From Actinomycetales bacterium (GTDB lineage Bacteria; Actinomycetota; Actinomycetes; S36-B12), in the NCBI GenBank assembly GCA_018970765.1, contig JAGWVT010000004.1, forward strand, positions 28,729 through 92,728: 64,000 nucleotides of DNA. Reading direction: 5' to 3'. The notes under the pieces were generated by a model. That model searched no databases and had not been told where the DNA came from. It was given only the letters and a program-made list of their open reading frames with translations. Numbering within the stretch: position 1 is the stretch's first letter; every line of letters starts with the position of its first letter. Of this stretch, positions 1 to 8,942 are shown one piece after another. Both the position numbers and the translations under genes were made by a program.

Positions 1-1260
1 GTCAGCAAAGGCGTCGACCGTGCCGCCGGTGATCTGCAGGTTGACACCGTCGAAAGCCAACGCACTGACCAAGTGGCACCAGGGTCGCTGGATCGGGGCG
101 ATCGCCGCGACATTGAGCTCCGACGCATCGAGCCACCATCGCGCCGGGAAGCCGCCGAACATCGGGCCCTCGGCGAGGTGCTCGCAGGCCCACACATCAC
201 CCTGATCATCCGTTCGGATTGGCCCATCAATGGCACCAGACCAAGCGAGGTACCGCATGGCACTTCGCACACCCTCGAGATCGCCGAGCAGGAGGTGGTA
301 GACGGCAATACGCAATGGGGCCTGCACGTCTTCGACACTTGTTAGATCCATGTCGCTGACGTAGTCGGCCAACTCGCGCATGATCGCCCGGGACTGCAAC
401 TCGTCTGCTTCGATCAACGACGCCAGGTGTAGTGACAGGTCGTGGCGAAGGAACTTCGCGTCCTTCACTCGACGTAAGTCGGGTCGGTCCAGTGAGCGAA
501 GGCGGGCATCGATGAGTCGATTCACCGCGATGCGGTTGGCAGCATTGCGAGCTTCGGTTCGACGCTGGGTGATGGATGGCGCATCGCTGAGGCGTTCCAC
601 GTACCAGCGATACACACTCTGCTCAAGCACGACGATGCGCTGCGCGAGCGCATAGGCCTCCATGGTGAAGAGTTGGTCTTCGTAGAGCACGCCTTCCGGA
701 AAGCGCAGCCCGTGGCGCTGAAGGAATTCCCGGCGGTAGATCTTGTTGACGCTGATTGTGTCGGCGATGAGTTCCGGACGTTCCATGATCGTGTCGAGAA
801 CCGCAGGCTCATGAAGGTCGGCATGCCACCTGCGCACCTTGCCGGTTCGCACGTCGACTCGGTCTGCAACACCGCAGCCAAGGTCAGCGTCCGCCTCCTC
901 CACCGCCCAGAGCAGGTTCTTGGCAGCATGCCGTTCAAAGACATCATCGGAGTCGCAGAACATCACCCAGGTACCGCGAGCCTCTTCGATTCCACGGTTG
1001 CGCGGCGCACTGCACCCACCTGAGTTCTCCTGCAGGCATACGTACCTGATGCGGGAGTCCTTGGCCATTGCAGCGGCAACGACCGATGCAGTGTCATCCG
1101 TCGAGGCGTCGTCCACGACGATAATCTCGAGATTCCGCAATGTCTGAGCCGCCAAAGAACGCAGGGCGCGCGGCAGGCGCTTGGCGTCGTTGTAAGAGAT
1201 CAGCACAACCGAAACGTCGGGGTGCTGGTCCTGCTCGCTTTGGCTCGCCGCACCGACCAT
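1..1260 (-). CDS. Family 2 glycosyltransferase (3' end outside window)
   Basis: The minus strand is open from an ATG at 1260 to base 1, giving 420 codons with no stop, so the C-terminus lies beyond the window. The N-terminus is a classical GT-A fold GT2 domain: strand VSVVLISYND at about residues 16-25, IIVVDDAST at 46-54, and the metal/nucleotide-binding DSDD at 103-106. About 280 further residues follow (tryptophan-rich near the end) that I do not recognise. It should transfer a sugar from a nucleotide-sugar donor at the inner membrane face. Three more glycosyltransferases lie upstream on the same strand, so it is the last visible gene of a surface polysaccharide locus. Donor and acceptor cannot be read from the sequence. 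Confidence 0.85.
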   Translation of the reverse strand, partial: MVGAASQSEQDQHPDVSVVLISYNDAKRLPRALRSLAAQTLRNLEIIVVDDASTDDTASVVAAAMAKDSRIRYVCLQENSGGCSAPRNRGIEEARGTWVMFCDSDDVFERHAAKNLLWAVEEADADLGCGVADRVDVRTGKVRRWHADLHEPAVLDTIMERPELIADTISVNKIYRREFLQRHGLRFPEGVLYEDQLFTMEAYALAQRIVVLEQSVYRWYVERLSDAPSITQRRTEARNAANRIAVNRLIDARLRSLDRPDLRRVKDAKFLRHDLSLHLASLIEADELQSRAIMRELADYVSDMDLTSVEDVQAPLRIAVYHLLLGDLEGVRSAMRYLAWSGAIDGPIRTDDQGDVWACEHLAEGPMFGGFPARWWLDASELNVAAIAPIQRPWCHLVSALAFDGVNLQITGGTVDAFAD

Positions 1261-1270
1261 GGCCCCATCC

Positions 1271-1300
1271 TGCCGGGCCCGGACTTGCCGGGCCCGGACT
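1271..1300. repeat. Perfect 15-bp tandem duplication
   Basis: The unit TGCCGGGCCCGGACT occurs twice in direct succession in the 46-bp gap between two glycosyltransferase genes. Each copy contains the palindrome GGGCCC. It separates the stop at 1307 from the next start at 1260 and may be a slippage product. No U-tract follows on the minus strand, so I do not call it a terminator. Confidence 0.9.
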
Positions 1301-1306
1301 TGCGGC

Positions 1307-2263
1307 CTAAAGCTCCCGCACCACGTCGATCAGGACGTCGACCCGGGCCAGGAAGCTGTGGTCGGCGGCTATGCGGGCCGCCAACGCCAATCGGTCCGCT
1401 CGTTCGGGGAAGTGGCCACGGAAGTCACCACTTACTAGGGGTCGCAGGTCATTGACTGGATTGTCACTGCTGTAGGTGCGCACGCCGGTTCCGAAGACCT
1501 CCGCGAGACCAACGGCTTGGTCGGAGACCACCCGCGCACCACAGGCGACGGCATCGAAAAGGCGATTCGACAGGAACCCTTGGGCCGCCATATCCGGCCA
1601 GTGATCGTTGAGGACCACACCGGCAGCGGCGTAGGCAGCGGGCAGGTCCGGATTGGGCAGGAACTGTCCTTGGTAGCACTGCTGGGGGATGAGGTCCTGC
1701 CAGCCAACGCCGAACACGCTCAAGGAAGCACCGCAGGAAATCGCATCGCGCACGATGGGTCGAAACTGTCCGCGAGTCGATCCGACGAACAGCACCGAGG
1801 CACCGGTGTCCGGGGCGGCCGCATCTGGTCGGAAGCGGTGCGGATTCGTGGCCTGCAGTAGCGGCATTACCGGTCGACCGAGTGAGGCCGCTCGGGACCA
1901 GTGCGCGCTGGCGGCAAAGACTGCGTCGTAGGGCTCGACCTCCGCCTCCTGCACGTCATCCGGGTGGGAGATGACCCACAGCAGCCACTTGGTCCGCGCA
2001 CCTGGCGTCGTACGTGGGACAACAGCTTTGAGTCCGCGCAGGACCAGCACCACATCATCCTGATCGCGTGCCGGACTGGTTGCCGCCGCGTGATGCACCA
2101 GGCGCGCCTGCTGTCCACGTTCCTGCAGCGCGGCGACCAGATCGCGACCGAACCAGGTGTCACCCCATTGCTCACCCGCCGCACCCTTGGGTGAACTCAC
2201 CACCACCGACCAGCGCAAACTCCGACTACCGCGACGACGCAGCTGCGCTACCCAACGGCTCAA
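1307..2263 (-). CDS. CgeB/GT4-like glycosyltransferase
   Basis: A 318-residue protein resembling the CgeB/Spore-protein-YkvP type of GT-B glycosyltransferase (Glyco_trans_1_2 family). The N-terminal half carries VVVSSPKG and GDTWFGRDL near residues 20-42, typical of the acceptor domain. The C-terminal half carries VLFVGSTR and the nucleotide-sugar signature VLNDHWPDM...GFLSNRLFDAVACGA at about 215-250. No signal peptide or membrane segment is visible, so it is probably cytosolic or peripheral. Its start overlaps the stop of the upstream GT2 gene by four bases (ATGA), indicating translational coupling. Substrates are unknown. Confidence 0.8.
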   Translation of the reverse strand: MSRWVAQLRRRGSRSLRWSVVVSSPKGAAGEQWGDTWFGRDLVAALQERGQQARLVHHAAATSPARDQDDVVLVLRGLKAVVPRTTPGARTKWLLWVISHPDDVQEAEVEPYDAVFAASAHWSRAASLGRPVMPLLQATNPHRFRPDAAAPDTGASVLFVGSTRGQFRPIVRDAISCGASLSVFGVGWQDLIPQQCYQGQFLPNPDLPAAYAAAGVVLNDHWPDMAAQGFLSNRLFDAVACGARVVSDQAVGLAEVFGTGVRTYSSDNPVNDLRPLVSGDFRGHFPERADRLALAARIAADHSFLARVDVLIDVVREL

Positions 2264-3282
2264 CGCGGTCCTCGCAGAAAACCCAACCCCCAGGGGATGT
2301 GCATCGCTGGGAACACCAGGGGAAGCCAGGCGGCCTGGAGCACACGAGCACGCGGTGCCTTACCGGCAGCAACAACACTGGCCAGGAGGTCGCCAACCAG
2401 ATACGCGGCGGCCGGCAATAGTCCCAGCCAGGCCCAACGCGACCCGAGCAGCCAGGCGATGCCGGTCGTCAGCAGTCCGAGCGTCATCACCACCACAGCA
2501 ATCGGCGCAGCCAGATAGCGAAGCGACAGCGTCGATGGATGGCGGTTGGCCACCTCACGCCGCCAGCGGCCGTAGTCGTGGTACTGCCGCGCAAGTGCCC
2601 GAAGCGAACCGCGCGGCCGGTAGGTCACCTGCAGTTCTGGGGTGAACCACACGACGCCACCGCTGGCCCGGATGCGCAGGTTCAGTTCCCAATCCTGCGC
2701 CCGTACCATGCGCTCGTCGAATCCCCCGACGCGATCCAGCGCCGCACGTTGAAAGCAACCCAGGTACACGGTGAGCGCTGGTCCGGCCTGGCCACCGACA
2801 TGGAAGGCGGCACCGCCGACGCCGAATCGCGAGGTCATGGCACGTGCGACCGCGCACTCGAAATTCGTGGTGCCCTCTGCAGCCATGATGCCGCCCACGT
2901 TGTCGGCGCCTGTTTGGTGCAGGATCCGCACGGCCGTGCCTACGTAGTCACGAGGGATCATCGCGTGACCATCCACACGCACCACGACTTCTCCAGAGCT
3001 GACCGATATCGCGGCGTTGAGCCCGGCCGGGGTAGCTCCAGTCGGGTTGTTGACCACCCGCACTCGGGTATCACGTTCCGCCAACGTCGCCGCAACCTGT
3101 GCGGTGCGGTCAGTGGACGGGCCCACGGCAATGACGACTTCCAACGCTCCGGGGTAGTCCTGGTCGAGGATCTGCGCCACGGCGGCCGGTAGGTGACGTT
3201 CTTCATTGATCACCGGCATGACAACAGAAACCTTGGGCAGCGACAAGTCGGCTGTCGAGCTGGTTGGTTTCTTGCTACTCAT
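2260..3282 (-). CDS. ExoA-like membrane glycosyltransferase (GT2)
   Basis: A 340-residue GT2 protein with strand VSVVMPVINEE at about 18-28, a DGH metal site at 104-106 and a QDWELNLRI motif near 195. It continues into a C-terminal hydrophobic region from about 258, with two to three membrane helices. This layout matches ExoA-type enzymes that elongate lipid-linked exopolysaccharide units at the cytoplasmic membrane. The ATG at 3282 is preceded by a second copy of the same 16-bp start region (repeat 3273-3304). Starting at the upper copy would reach a TAG after seven codons, so the lower ATG is the working start. It sits 12 bp after the upstream gene and overlaps the downstream one. Confidence 0.83.
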   Translation of the reverse strand: MSSKKPTSSTADLSLPKVSVVMPVINEERHLPAAVAQILDQDYPGALEVVIAVGPSTDRTAQVAATLAERDTRVRVVNNPTGATPAGLNAAISVSSGEVVVRVDGHAMIPRDYVGTAVRILHQTGADNVGGIMAAEGTTNFECAVARAMTSRFGVGGAAFHVGGQAGPALTVYLGCFQRAALDRVGGFDERMVRAQDWELNLRIRASGGVVWFTPELQVTYRPRGSLRALARQYHDYGRWRREVANRHPSTLSLRYLAAPIAVVVMTLGLLTTGIAWLLGSRWAWLGLLPAAAYLVGDLLASVVAAGKAPRARVLQAAWLPLVFPAMHIPWGLGFLRGPR

Positions 3283-3304
3283 CGCGTGTGCTACTCATCG
3301 CGTG
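3273..3304. repeat. Perfect 16-bp tandem duplication spanning a start codon
   Basis: The 16-mer TGCTACTCATCGCGTG (plus strand) is repeated head to tail. On the minus strand each copy contains ATGAGTAGC. The first copy encountered supplies the stop of the 3295-4857 gene (CGATGA), and the second supplies the start of the 2260-3282 gene. The duplication therefore created the present gene junction and a decoy seven-codon reading frame. Confidence 0.92.
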
Positions 3305-4857
3305 CCGAACGCTGGATGCCGAAGTAAGCCCGGCCAACTCGCCGCGACCTTCTTCTCGAAGTGCGCGTCAGCGACTCGCGCCGTGTGTTCGCCGCCCATC
3401 CGGGAGTAGAGGTACCCCAGACCGTGAGTGCGATAGACAAGCCCCCCGGACTGGCGCACCTGTTCCAGCAGCGCGCGATCAATAGACCGCGGTACCGGAC
3501 GCCAGCCGCCGACCTGTTGCAGATCCGCGGCAGAGATGAGCATGGTGCCGCCGGCCACGAACAACGCGTACTTCTCGGCCGGGTACACCGGCCGCAGCAC
3601 AGTGCGGTCCTGCAGCACTATCCAATCCAAAGCCTTGCCCACTATCTGGGCACCTGAGTAGGTGCGCGCTGTAACCAGATCCCAAATATGCGACGGGGCG
3701 TACCAGTCATCGTCATCTATTTTCGTGATGAGTTCGCCATCGGCTAGTTGACAGGCCCGCTGCATGGCAGCACCAAAGACCAGTTCGGCGCCGACTTCCA
3801 CCAAGCGGACCTGCGCACCCCCACGCCCCACGGCAGCCGTGAGTCGCCGCTGCTGGGGGCCGCTCAGCGAAAGCCCATGCAGGGCAACGACAACTTCCAG
3901 ATTCGAATACTCCAGGTCACCGAGTTGGGCAGCAATGCGGTCCAGGTGATCTCGGCGATGCGTCAACATGACCGCACTTACCGACGGCCACCGATCCAGC
4001 CAGGCCTGGGGTGAATGGGTGCGCAATGCGTTGCGTCGGTCTTGAACGGACTGCCACTGCAGTTCCAGACCATCACTGGGAGCCTGCTGCGTCACGACGA
4101 CGCCGCAGGCTGCCAACTGCTGACGAAGCGGCACTGGAACTGCGCTCGCACCAGTAGTCAGTGCATCGACAGTAAGCACATCGACATCAAGCAGTGCCCT
4201 GACATCACCGCTAGTCAATGGTGCCTGCAGACGTCGCCGACCTGTGGGCAGTGTGACGACGAGTGCGGACCCCGTCTGATCGAGCATCGCGGAGGCGATG
4301 ACCGGGGGGCTCGTTCGCAGTGTTCGACCGATCGGCCGATGGACGGTCGGATCGACGAACCAGGTATCGGCCGTCACCTGGCGTTGCTGCGTCCCGTCCG
4401 ACGCACTGGGTTCACCGGGAGGGGCAATGACCAGATCGGCGGAGCGCAGGTGCGGATCCGGGTCAGCAGCGTTCACCCAGGCCACGGATGCCAGCGGTGC
4501 CGCCCTAGCCGGCAACCCTGGAGCCAGGGTGACGCGCGCACCTAGACCGATTGGAGCCACGGGTTGCACCACCGGAATCAGCGCCAGCAGCACAACACCC
4601 AGGTCCAGTGAGCGATCCAGGTCTACGACCACGCGAAGCCCATTGCCCGCGGGACGCACAACCAGGGCGCGAACACCGGGCAACTGCGGCTGCCCGACCC
4701 AGCCGCGCACGACTACCGGCTCGGCTAGGTGCAAGCTGACCCCGCGAACCTGCTCAGTGCCAAGCGCCGCTAACGCCAGCCGGGCGAGGTCGGCTCGAGT
4801 GCCGACGCGCAGGCGGCGTCGCCGTAGCCCACGCACCACCGCGGACACCAGCATCAC
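3295..4857 (-). CDS. Glycosyltransferase with unknown N-terminal domain
   Basis: 520 residues. From about 292 to the end is a GT2 catalytic domain: SVSAVMLTHRR, then the metal site KIDDDDWYAP, then a GGTMLIS segment. The first 290 residues do not match any family I know. They look like a beta-rich globular domain with alternating Val/Leu and Arg, no membrane helix and no second GT motif. The GTG start at 4857 is followed directly by ATG, and TACGGT lies exactly six bases upstream, as for other leaderless genes here. It heads the minus-strand polysaccharide operon and diverges from ugd, so one 55-bp intergenic region controls both. Donor sugar unknown. Confidence 0.75.
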   Translation of the reverse strand: MMLVSAVVRGLRRRRLRVGTRADLARLALAALGTEQVRGVSLHLAEPVVVRGWVGQPQLPGVRALVVRPAGNGLRVVVDLDRSLDLGVVLLALIPVVQPVAPIGLGARVTLAPGLPARAAPLASVAWVNAADPDPHLRSADLVIAPPGEPSASDGTQQRQVTADTWFVDPTVHRPIGRTLRTSPPVIASAMLDQTGSALVVTLPTGRRRLQAPLTSGDVRALLDVDVLTVDALTTGASAVPVPLRQQLAACGVVVTQQAPSDGLELQWQSVQDRRNALRTHSPQAWLDRWPSVSAVMLTHRRDHLDRIAAQLGDLEYSNLEVVVALHGLSLSGPQQRRLTAAVGRGGAQVRLVEVGAELVFGAAMQRACQLADGELITKIDDDDWYAPSHIWDLVTARTYSGAQIVGKALDWIVLQDRTVLRPVYPAEKYALFVAGGTMLISAADLQQVGGWRPVPRSIDRALLEQVRQSGGLVYRTHGLGYLYSRMGGEHTARVADAHFEKKVAASWPGLLRHPAFGTR

Positions 4858-4863
4858 CCGTGC

Positions 4864-4869
4864 ACCGTA
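4864..4869 (-). promoter_or_regulatory. -10 element of the glycosyltransferase operon
   Basis: TACGGT on the minus strand, followed by six bases and the GTG at 4857. A transcript starting seven bases after a -10 would begin at the start codon itself. Confidence 0.55.
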
Positions 4870-4900
4870 GTCGTCGGAAAACCTGACCCGAGAACACCGT

Positions 4901-4906
4901 TACCCT
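4901..4906 (+). promoter_or_regulatory. -10 element of ugd
   Basis: TACCCT followed by six bases and the GTG at 4913. This is the same hexamer and spacing seen before the carboxypeptidase gene at 44080. Confidence 0.6.
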
Positions 4907-4912
4907 TGCCCG

Positions 4913-6256
4913 GTGTCCGCTACCACTGCCACCGGCTCAGCACCACTTCGACTGTCGGTCATCGGGACCGGCTATCTGGGTGCCACCCATGCGGCCTGTA
5001 TGGCCGAACTGGGCTTCGAGGTCATTGGCGTGGACGTGGACCAGGCCAAGGTGGACCGTCTGCAGTCCGGGCGGGTGCCCTTTTTCGAGCCGGAACTCGA
5101 GGAGGTCCTGCAACGCAATCTGCAGGCTGGCCGCCTGCGGTTCACCACCTCGTTCGCCGAAGCCGGTGCCGGCGCCGACGTGCACTTCATCTGCGTGGGA
5201 ACCCCGCAGACTCCCGGCGCAAATGCCGCCGATCTGAGTCAGGTGCGCGGGTCGGTCGACGCACTGGCTCCCCACCTGCAACCTGGTGCCTTGGTTGTCG
5301 GCAAGTCCACCGTGCCGGTGGGTACCGCTGATGAACTGGCGAGTCGACTGGCAGCCGCAGCCGGGCCGGATGTCGAGGTTGCCTGGAATCCGGAGTTCCT
5401 GCGCGAGGGCTTCGCCGTTGCCGACACCCTGCGCCCGGATCGACTCGTGATCGGAGTACGCAGTGCGCGCGCCGAACAAATCCTGCGTGAGGTCTACCAG
5501 CCGCTGACCGATCAGGGCGTGCCGCTCCTCGTGATGGATTTTGCGACGGCTGAGCTGGTCAAGGTAGCGGCGAACTCATTCCTGGCGACGAAGATCTCCT
5601 TCATCAACGCCATGGCCGAGGTCTGCGAGGCGGCCGGTGCTGACGTCACCCTGCTGGCCCAAGCGATCGGATACGACCCGCGCATCGGATCCCGGTTCCT
5701 GGCAGCCGGGCTGGGCTTCGGGGGCGGCTGCCTGCCCAAGGACATCCGAGCTTTCATGGCTCGCGCCGGTGAACTGGGCGCCGAGGAGGCCCTGACGTTC
5801 CTGCGTGAGGTGGACAGCATCAACCTGCGTCGGCGTGCCCACACGGTGGACCTCGCCAGGGCGGCACTGGGCGGATCGCTTGGCGGTCGCACCGTCACCG
5901 TGCTGGGTGCGGCATTCAAACCCGACAGTGACGACGTGCGGGACTCCCCGGCGCTCGACGTTGCCGCAACCCTGCACAACTCCGGTGCACGTGTTGTGGT
6001 GCACGATCCCAAGGCGCTGGAGAACGCGGCTCGGGTCTACCCAAATCTCATTTACCAACAGGATCTGATCGCCGCGTTATCGGACGCCGAACTTGTGCTG
6101 CACCTCACCGAATGGCGCGAGTACCGCGACCTGGACCCAGCAACCATCCCCGGCAGCGGCACACGACACTGCATCGATGGCCGGAACACCTTGGATCCCC
6201 AGCGCTGGCGAGCAGCGGGATGGACCTACCGAGCACTCGGGCGCCCCCTTGCCTGA
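4913..6256 (+). CDS. ugd: UDP-glucose 6-dehydrogenase
   Basis: 447 residues, the usual length for the UDP-glucose/GDP-mannose dehydrogenase family. It oxidises UDP-glucose twice with NAD+ to UDP-glucuronate, a precursor for acidic surface polysaccharides. Visible features are the Rossmann motif GTGYLG at 18-23, KSTVPVGT at 131-138, NPEFLREG at 159-166, and the catalytic cysteine in GGGCLPKD (Cys273). The C-terminal UDP-binding domain carries GAAFKPDSDDVR. The GTG start is fixed by the six-base spacing from TACCCT. It faces the glycosyltransferase operon, which fits donor supply. The CoA-binding protein gene overlaps its last eight bases. Confidence 0.95.
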   Translation: MSATTATGSAPLRLSVIGTGYLGATHAACMAELGFEVIGVDVDQAKVDRLQSGRVPFFEPELEEVLQRNLQAGRLRFTTSFAEAGAGADVHFICVGTPQTPGANAADLSQVRGSVDALAPHLQPGALVVGKSTVPVGTADELASRLAAAAGPDVEVAWNPEFLREGFAVADTLRPDRLVIGVRSARAEQILREVYQPLTDQGVPLLVMDFATAELVKVAANSFLATKISFINAMAEVCEAAGADVTLLAQAIGYDPRIGSRFLAAGLGFGGGCLPKDIRAFMARAGELGAEEALTFLREVDSINLRRRAHTVDLARAALGGSLGGRTVTVLGAAFKPDSDDVRDSPALDVAATLHNSGARVVVHDPKALENAARVYPNLIYQQDLIAALSDAELVLHLTEWREYRDLDPATIPGSGTRHCIDGRNTLDPQRWRAAGWTYRALGRPLA

Positions 6257-6677
6257 TCGCAGTACCGACCTGTTCGGCGATGAAGCTCGCATCGACGACA
6301 TCCTGCAGCGATCGCACCTGTGGTTCATCGTTGGCCTAAGCAACAATGCCGAGCGAGCCGCCTACCGCGTCGCGGCAGTGCTGGCCGGAATAGGCAAGCA
6401 GATCGTGCCGATCCATCCCTCGGCACCGACGGTGCACGGCAGCACTGGGTACGCCAGCGTCGCCGAGGCCACCGAGGCGCTCGGCCCACCGGACGTCGTG
6501 GACGTCTTCGTTCGATCCGATCTAGCTGGCGCAGTCGCCGATCAAGCCATAGCGGCAGGTGCTGGTGCCGTGTGGTTCCAACTCGAGGTGATCGATGAGG
6601 ATGCCGCTCGCCGCGTGCGTGCGGCCGGCATTGACATGGTGATGGACCGCTGCCCCGCGATCGAGCTACGTCGGTAA
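6249..6677 (+). CDS. CoA-binding (YccU-like) protein
   Basis: A small Rossmann-type CoA_binding_2 protein of about 142 residues. Family features are IVGLSNNAERAAYRVAAVL near residues 28-46, IVPIHP, then VDVFVRSD and the closing MVMDRCPAIE. Members of this family bind CoA in crystal structures, but the cellular role is not established. I place the start at TTG 6249, overlapping the ugd stop region by eight bases. The longer in-frame upstream extension only reads ugd in another frame. It is probably translated from the ugd mRNA and converges on purE. Confidence 0.8.
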   Translation: MPDRSTDLFGDEARIDDILQRSHLWFIVGLSNNAERAAYRVAAVLAGIGKQIVPIHPSAPTVHGSTGYASVAEATEALGPPDVVDVFVRSDLAGAVADQAIAAGAGAVWFQLEVIDEDAARRVRAAGIDMVMDRCPAIELRR

Positions 6678-6687
6678 GGCCCGCTCC

Positions 6688-7203
6688 TCAGGCTCCGTTA
6701 CTCAGCAGTCGCTCGCCCTTGGCTTTCGCCTCGGCGTTCAACCGTTGCTGAAATGCCAGCATGGCATCGCGAAGACTTTCATCGCCCGTGGCCAAGATCC
6801 GTACGGCAAGCAGACCCGCATTGCGCGCATTGCCGATCGCAACTGTGGCAACTGGCACACCGGCGGGCATCTGCACGATGGACAGCAAGCTGTCCATCCC
6901 GTCCAGCGTGCCCACGGCAACCGGAACACCGATAACCGGCAGCGGAGTCAACGAGGCCAACATGCCCGGCAGGTGAGCAGCACCGCCAGCGCCGGCGATG
7001 ATCACCTGGAATCCCCGTTCGAGCGCACTGCTGCCGAACTGCACCATCTCGTGTGGCATGCGATGCGCGGACAGCACTTGAACCTGGTAACCGACGTGGA
7101 ACTCATCCAGCACCTGTGCGGCCGCCTGCATGGTGGGCCAATCAGAATCGGAACCCATACAAATTGCGACGCGACTGGTTTCCACTCGGCTCGGGTCCGT
7201 CAC
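6688..7203 (-). CDS. purE: N5-carboxyaminoimidazole ribonucleotide mutase
   Basis: 171 residues, class I PurE length. It converts N5-CAIR made by PurK into CAIR in de novo purine synthesis. The active-site motif GSDSDWPTM sits at about residues 18-26, followed by SAHRMP near 45-50 and the conserved [10 protein letters not shown] at about 72-81. The GTG start at 7203 overlaps the purK stop (GTGA), so the two are translationally coupled and PurK product can pass to PurE. The neighbouring order purE-purK-PH protein-birA matches mycobacteria. Confidence 0.95.
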   Translation of the reverse strand: MTDPSRVETSRVAICMGSDSDWPTMQAAAQVLDEFHVGYQVQVLSAHRMPHEMVQFGSSALERGFQVIIAGAGGAAHLPGMLASLTPLPVIGVPVAVGTLDGMDSLLSIVQMPAGVPVATVAIGNARNAGLLAVRILATGDESLRDAMLAFQQRLNAEAKAKGERLLSNGA

Positions 7204-8402
7204 TCGTCAATGATGCCGGATAGGTAGTGCGCAGCATGCTGGGCACGGGTTAGGAGTTCCTGCGGGTCGTTGCCGACCAACGTTACGTGCCCCAACTTGC
7301 GACCGGGTCGCACGCTCTTGCCGTAAAGGTGCACCTTGACCTGCGGGTCACGGGCCAGCACGTGGCGGTATCCGGAGTAGAGATCCCGGGCGTCGGTCCC
7401 GATGATGTTCACCATCACCGCTACTGGTGAACGCGGAGCAGGATCGCCCAGGGGCAGGTCAAGTACCGCACGAAGGTGATTCTCGAACTGACTGGTCACG
7501 GCCCCTTCGATGCTCCAGTGGCCGGAGTTATGTGGACGCATTGCCAGTTCGTTGACGGCGAGCTGATTGCCAGCTTGGAACAACTCGACTGCAAGCATGC
7601 CGACCACGTCGAGATCCCCAGCGATGCGAAGTGCGATCTGCTGCGCCTGCATAGCCAGCGACTCATCCAATTGGGGGGCCGGCGCGATAACCTCCGCGCA
7701 CATGCCGTCAATCTGTCGCGTGCGCACCACCGGGTAAGCCACCGCCTGCCCGGATGGACTTCGGGCGACCTGCGCACAGAGCTCCTGCTCGAAGGGGACA
7801 CACTCCTCCAGTAACCAGCAGGCTCCGTCAGGCAGTTCCTGCGTCAGCAAAGCACTCAGCGCATCGACATCCTCGATGCGCCAAACGCCGCGCCCGTCAT
7901 AGCCGCCGCGCGAGGTCTTCACGATGATGGGCCAGCCGACTTGGGCAATGAACGAATCGGCCTGCGACGGACCTTCCCGGGCTTGCGCACGATCCAGGAC
8001 CGCCCAGCGCGGACACGGATGGCCAAGTTCGGTCAAACGCTGGCGCATCAAGGCCTTGTCCTGAGCCAAGGCCAGGGCAGCCGAGCCCGGTCTCACCTGA
8101 GCACCCGTGGCAGTTACGGCGGCTAGGCAGTCGGCGGGCACATGCTCATGGTCGAACGTCACCACGGCACAGCCGGCGCTGAATGCGCCCACGACTGCCG
8201 CATCCAGGTGGCTGCCAATCCAGGTGTCACGCACCACCTGAGCGGCGGGATCGTCAACGGAACTCGCCAGCACGCGAAAGCCAACACCGAGTGCCTCAGC
8301 CGCCGCCGCAGTCATGCGCGCGAGCTGTCCGCCACCGATCATGCCCACGATGGGGGCACCGTCCGGTGGTGCGGCGGTTCGCGGCTCAGGTGTGATCAGC
8401 AT
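7200..8402 (-). CDS. purK: N5-carboxyaminoimidazole ribonucleotide synthase
   Basis: An ATP-grasp enzyme carboxylating AIR with ATP and bicarbonate to N5-CAIR. I choose ATG 8402, giving 400 residues. The open frame extends further upstream, but that part reads antisense-like sequence inside the PH gene. Features are [12 protein letters not shown] near residue 20, TFDHEHVP, the ATP-grasp segments [12 protein letters not shown] and [12 protein letters not shown], and the catalytic [21 protein letters not shown] at 8440-8445 (minus) overlaps the stop of the upstream gene and may be its own promoter with a leader of about 30 bases. PurE follows with a four-base overlap. Confidence 0.93.
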   Translation of the reverse strand: MLITPEPRTAAPPDGAPIVGMIGGGQLARMTAAAAEALGVGFRVLASSVDDPAAQVVRDTWIGSHLDAAVVGAFSAGCAVVTFDHEHVPADCLAAVTATGAQVRPGSAALALAQDKALMRQRLTELGHPCPRWAVLDRAQAREGPSQADSFIAQVGWPIIVKTSRGGYDGRGVWRIEDVDALSALLTQELPDGACWLLEECVPFEQELCAQVARSPSGQAVAYPVVRTRQIDGMCAEVIAPAPQLDESLAMQAQQIALRIAGDLDVVGMLAVELFQAGNQLAVNELAMRPHNSGHWSIEGAVTSQFENHLRAVLDLPLGDPAPRSPVAVMVNIIGTDARDLYSGYRHVLARDPQVKVHLYGKSVRPGRKLGHVTLVGNDPQELLTRAQHAAHYLSGIIDE

Positions 8403-8442
8403 GCCGGTCCGAAGACCCGTGTGCAGGCCCGAGAGCGCGAAC

Positions 8443-8940
8443 CTAGTCGTTGCCGGTGCGACGAGCGTCGTTGTTCTCCATGAGCACGTAGATCTCGCGC
8501 TGAATCTCCTCGACGTTCGGCACATCCGCGATGTACACGGCGCCGTCTTCGTTCGCCGACTCGATCTGCAAGGCGCCATAGTTAAGAATCCGGCCGAGGA
8601 ACGGCGTCTCATGCGACACGCCGTTCACCTTGGCCAGCGGGATGTCGCGACCCTTCTTGGTCAACAGACCTTCGCGCAGGATGATGCGGCGCGAGGTGAA
8701 CACGTACTGGGTGGTGACCCAACGCATGAAGGGGAACAGCACGAACCAGACCAGGATGACCAGTGCAACCGCGCCCTCGATTGCCCACACGATCGGATTC
8801 GCGGTGAACACAGCAACCACGACTCCGACAATGATGACGAGGATCAGAATGAACAGCGGGACGAAGAGTGCTCGCCAGTGTGGCTTGAGCTCAATGGCAA
8901 TGGTCTCGCCCTCAATGAGGAGGTTCTTTGGGTATCCCAT
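8443..8940 (-). CDS. PH-domain (bPH_2) membrane protein
   Basis: 165 residues. A short N-terminus (GYPKNLLIEGE) leads into two closely spaced hydrophobic helices at about 25-47 and 50-72. A bacterial pleckstrin-homology (bPH_2/YdbT-like) domain follows, with TTQYVFTSRRIILREGLL and the closing VPNVEEIQREIY. The PH domain probably faces the cytosol. Function is unknown in the family. It begins two bases after the birA stop, and the same gene sits between birA and purK in mycobacteria, so the neighbourhood is conserved without a clear functional reason. Confidence 0.85.
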   Translation of the reverse strand: MGYPKNLLIEGETIAIELKPHWRALFVPLFILILVIIVGVVVAVFTANPIVWAIEGAVALVILVWFVLFPFMRWVTTQYVFTSRRIILREGLLTKKGRDIPLAKVNGVSHETPFLGRILNYGALQIESANEDGAVYIADVPNVEEIQREIYVLMENNDARRTGND

Positions 8941-8942
8941 GG

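Noticed and set aside
522..947. Minus-strand open frame of 141 codons
   Set aside because: It lies in another frame inside the partial glycosyltransferase at 1-1260, which has a continuous GT2 frame and motifs; composition is Arg/Ser-rich.
1271..1300. GGGCCC-containing repeat as a terminator
   Set aside because: Short palindromes only, no U-run after them on the transcribed strand, and the genes on both sides run the same way.
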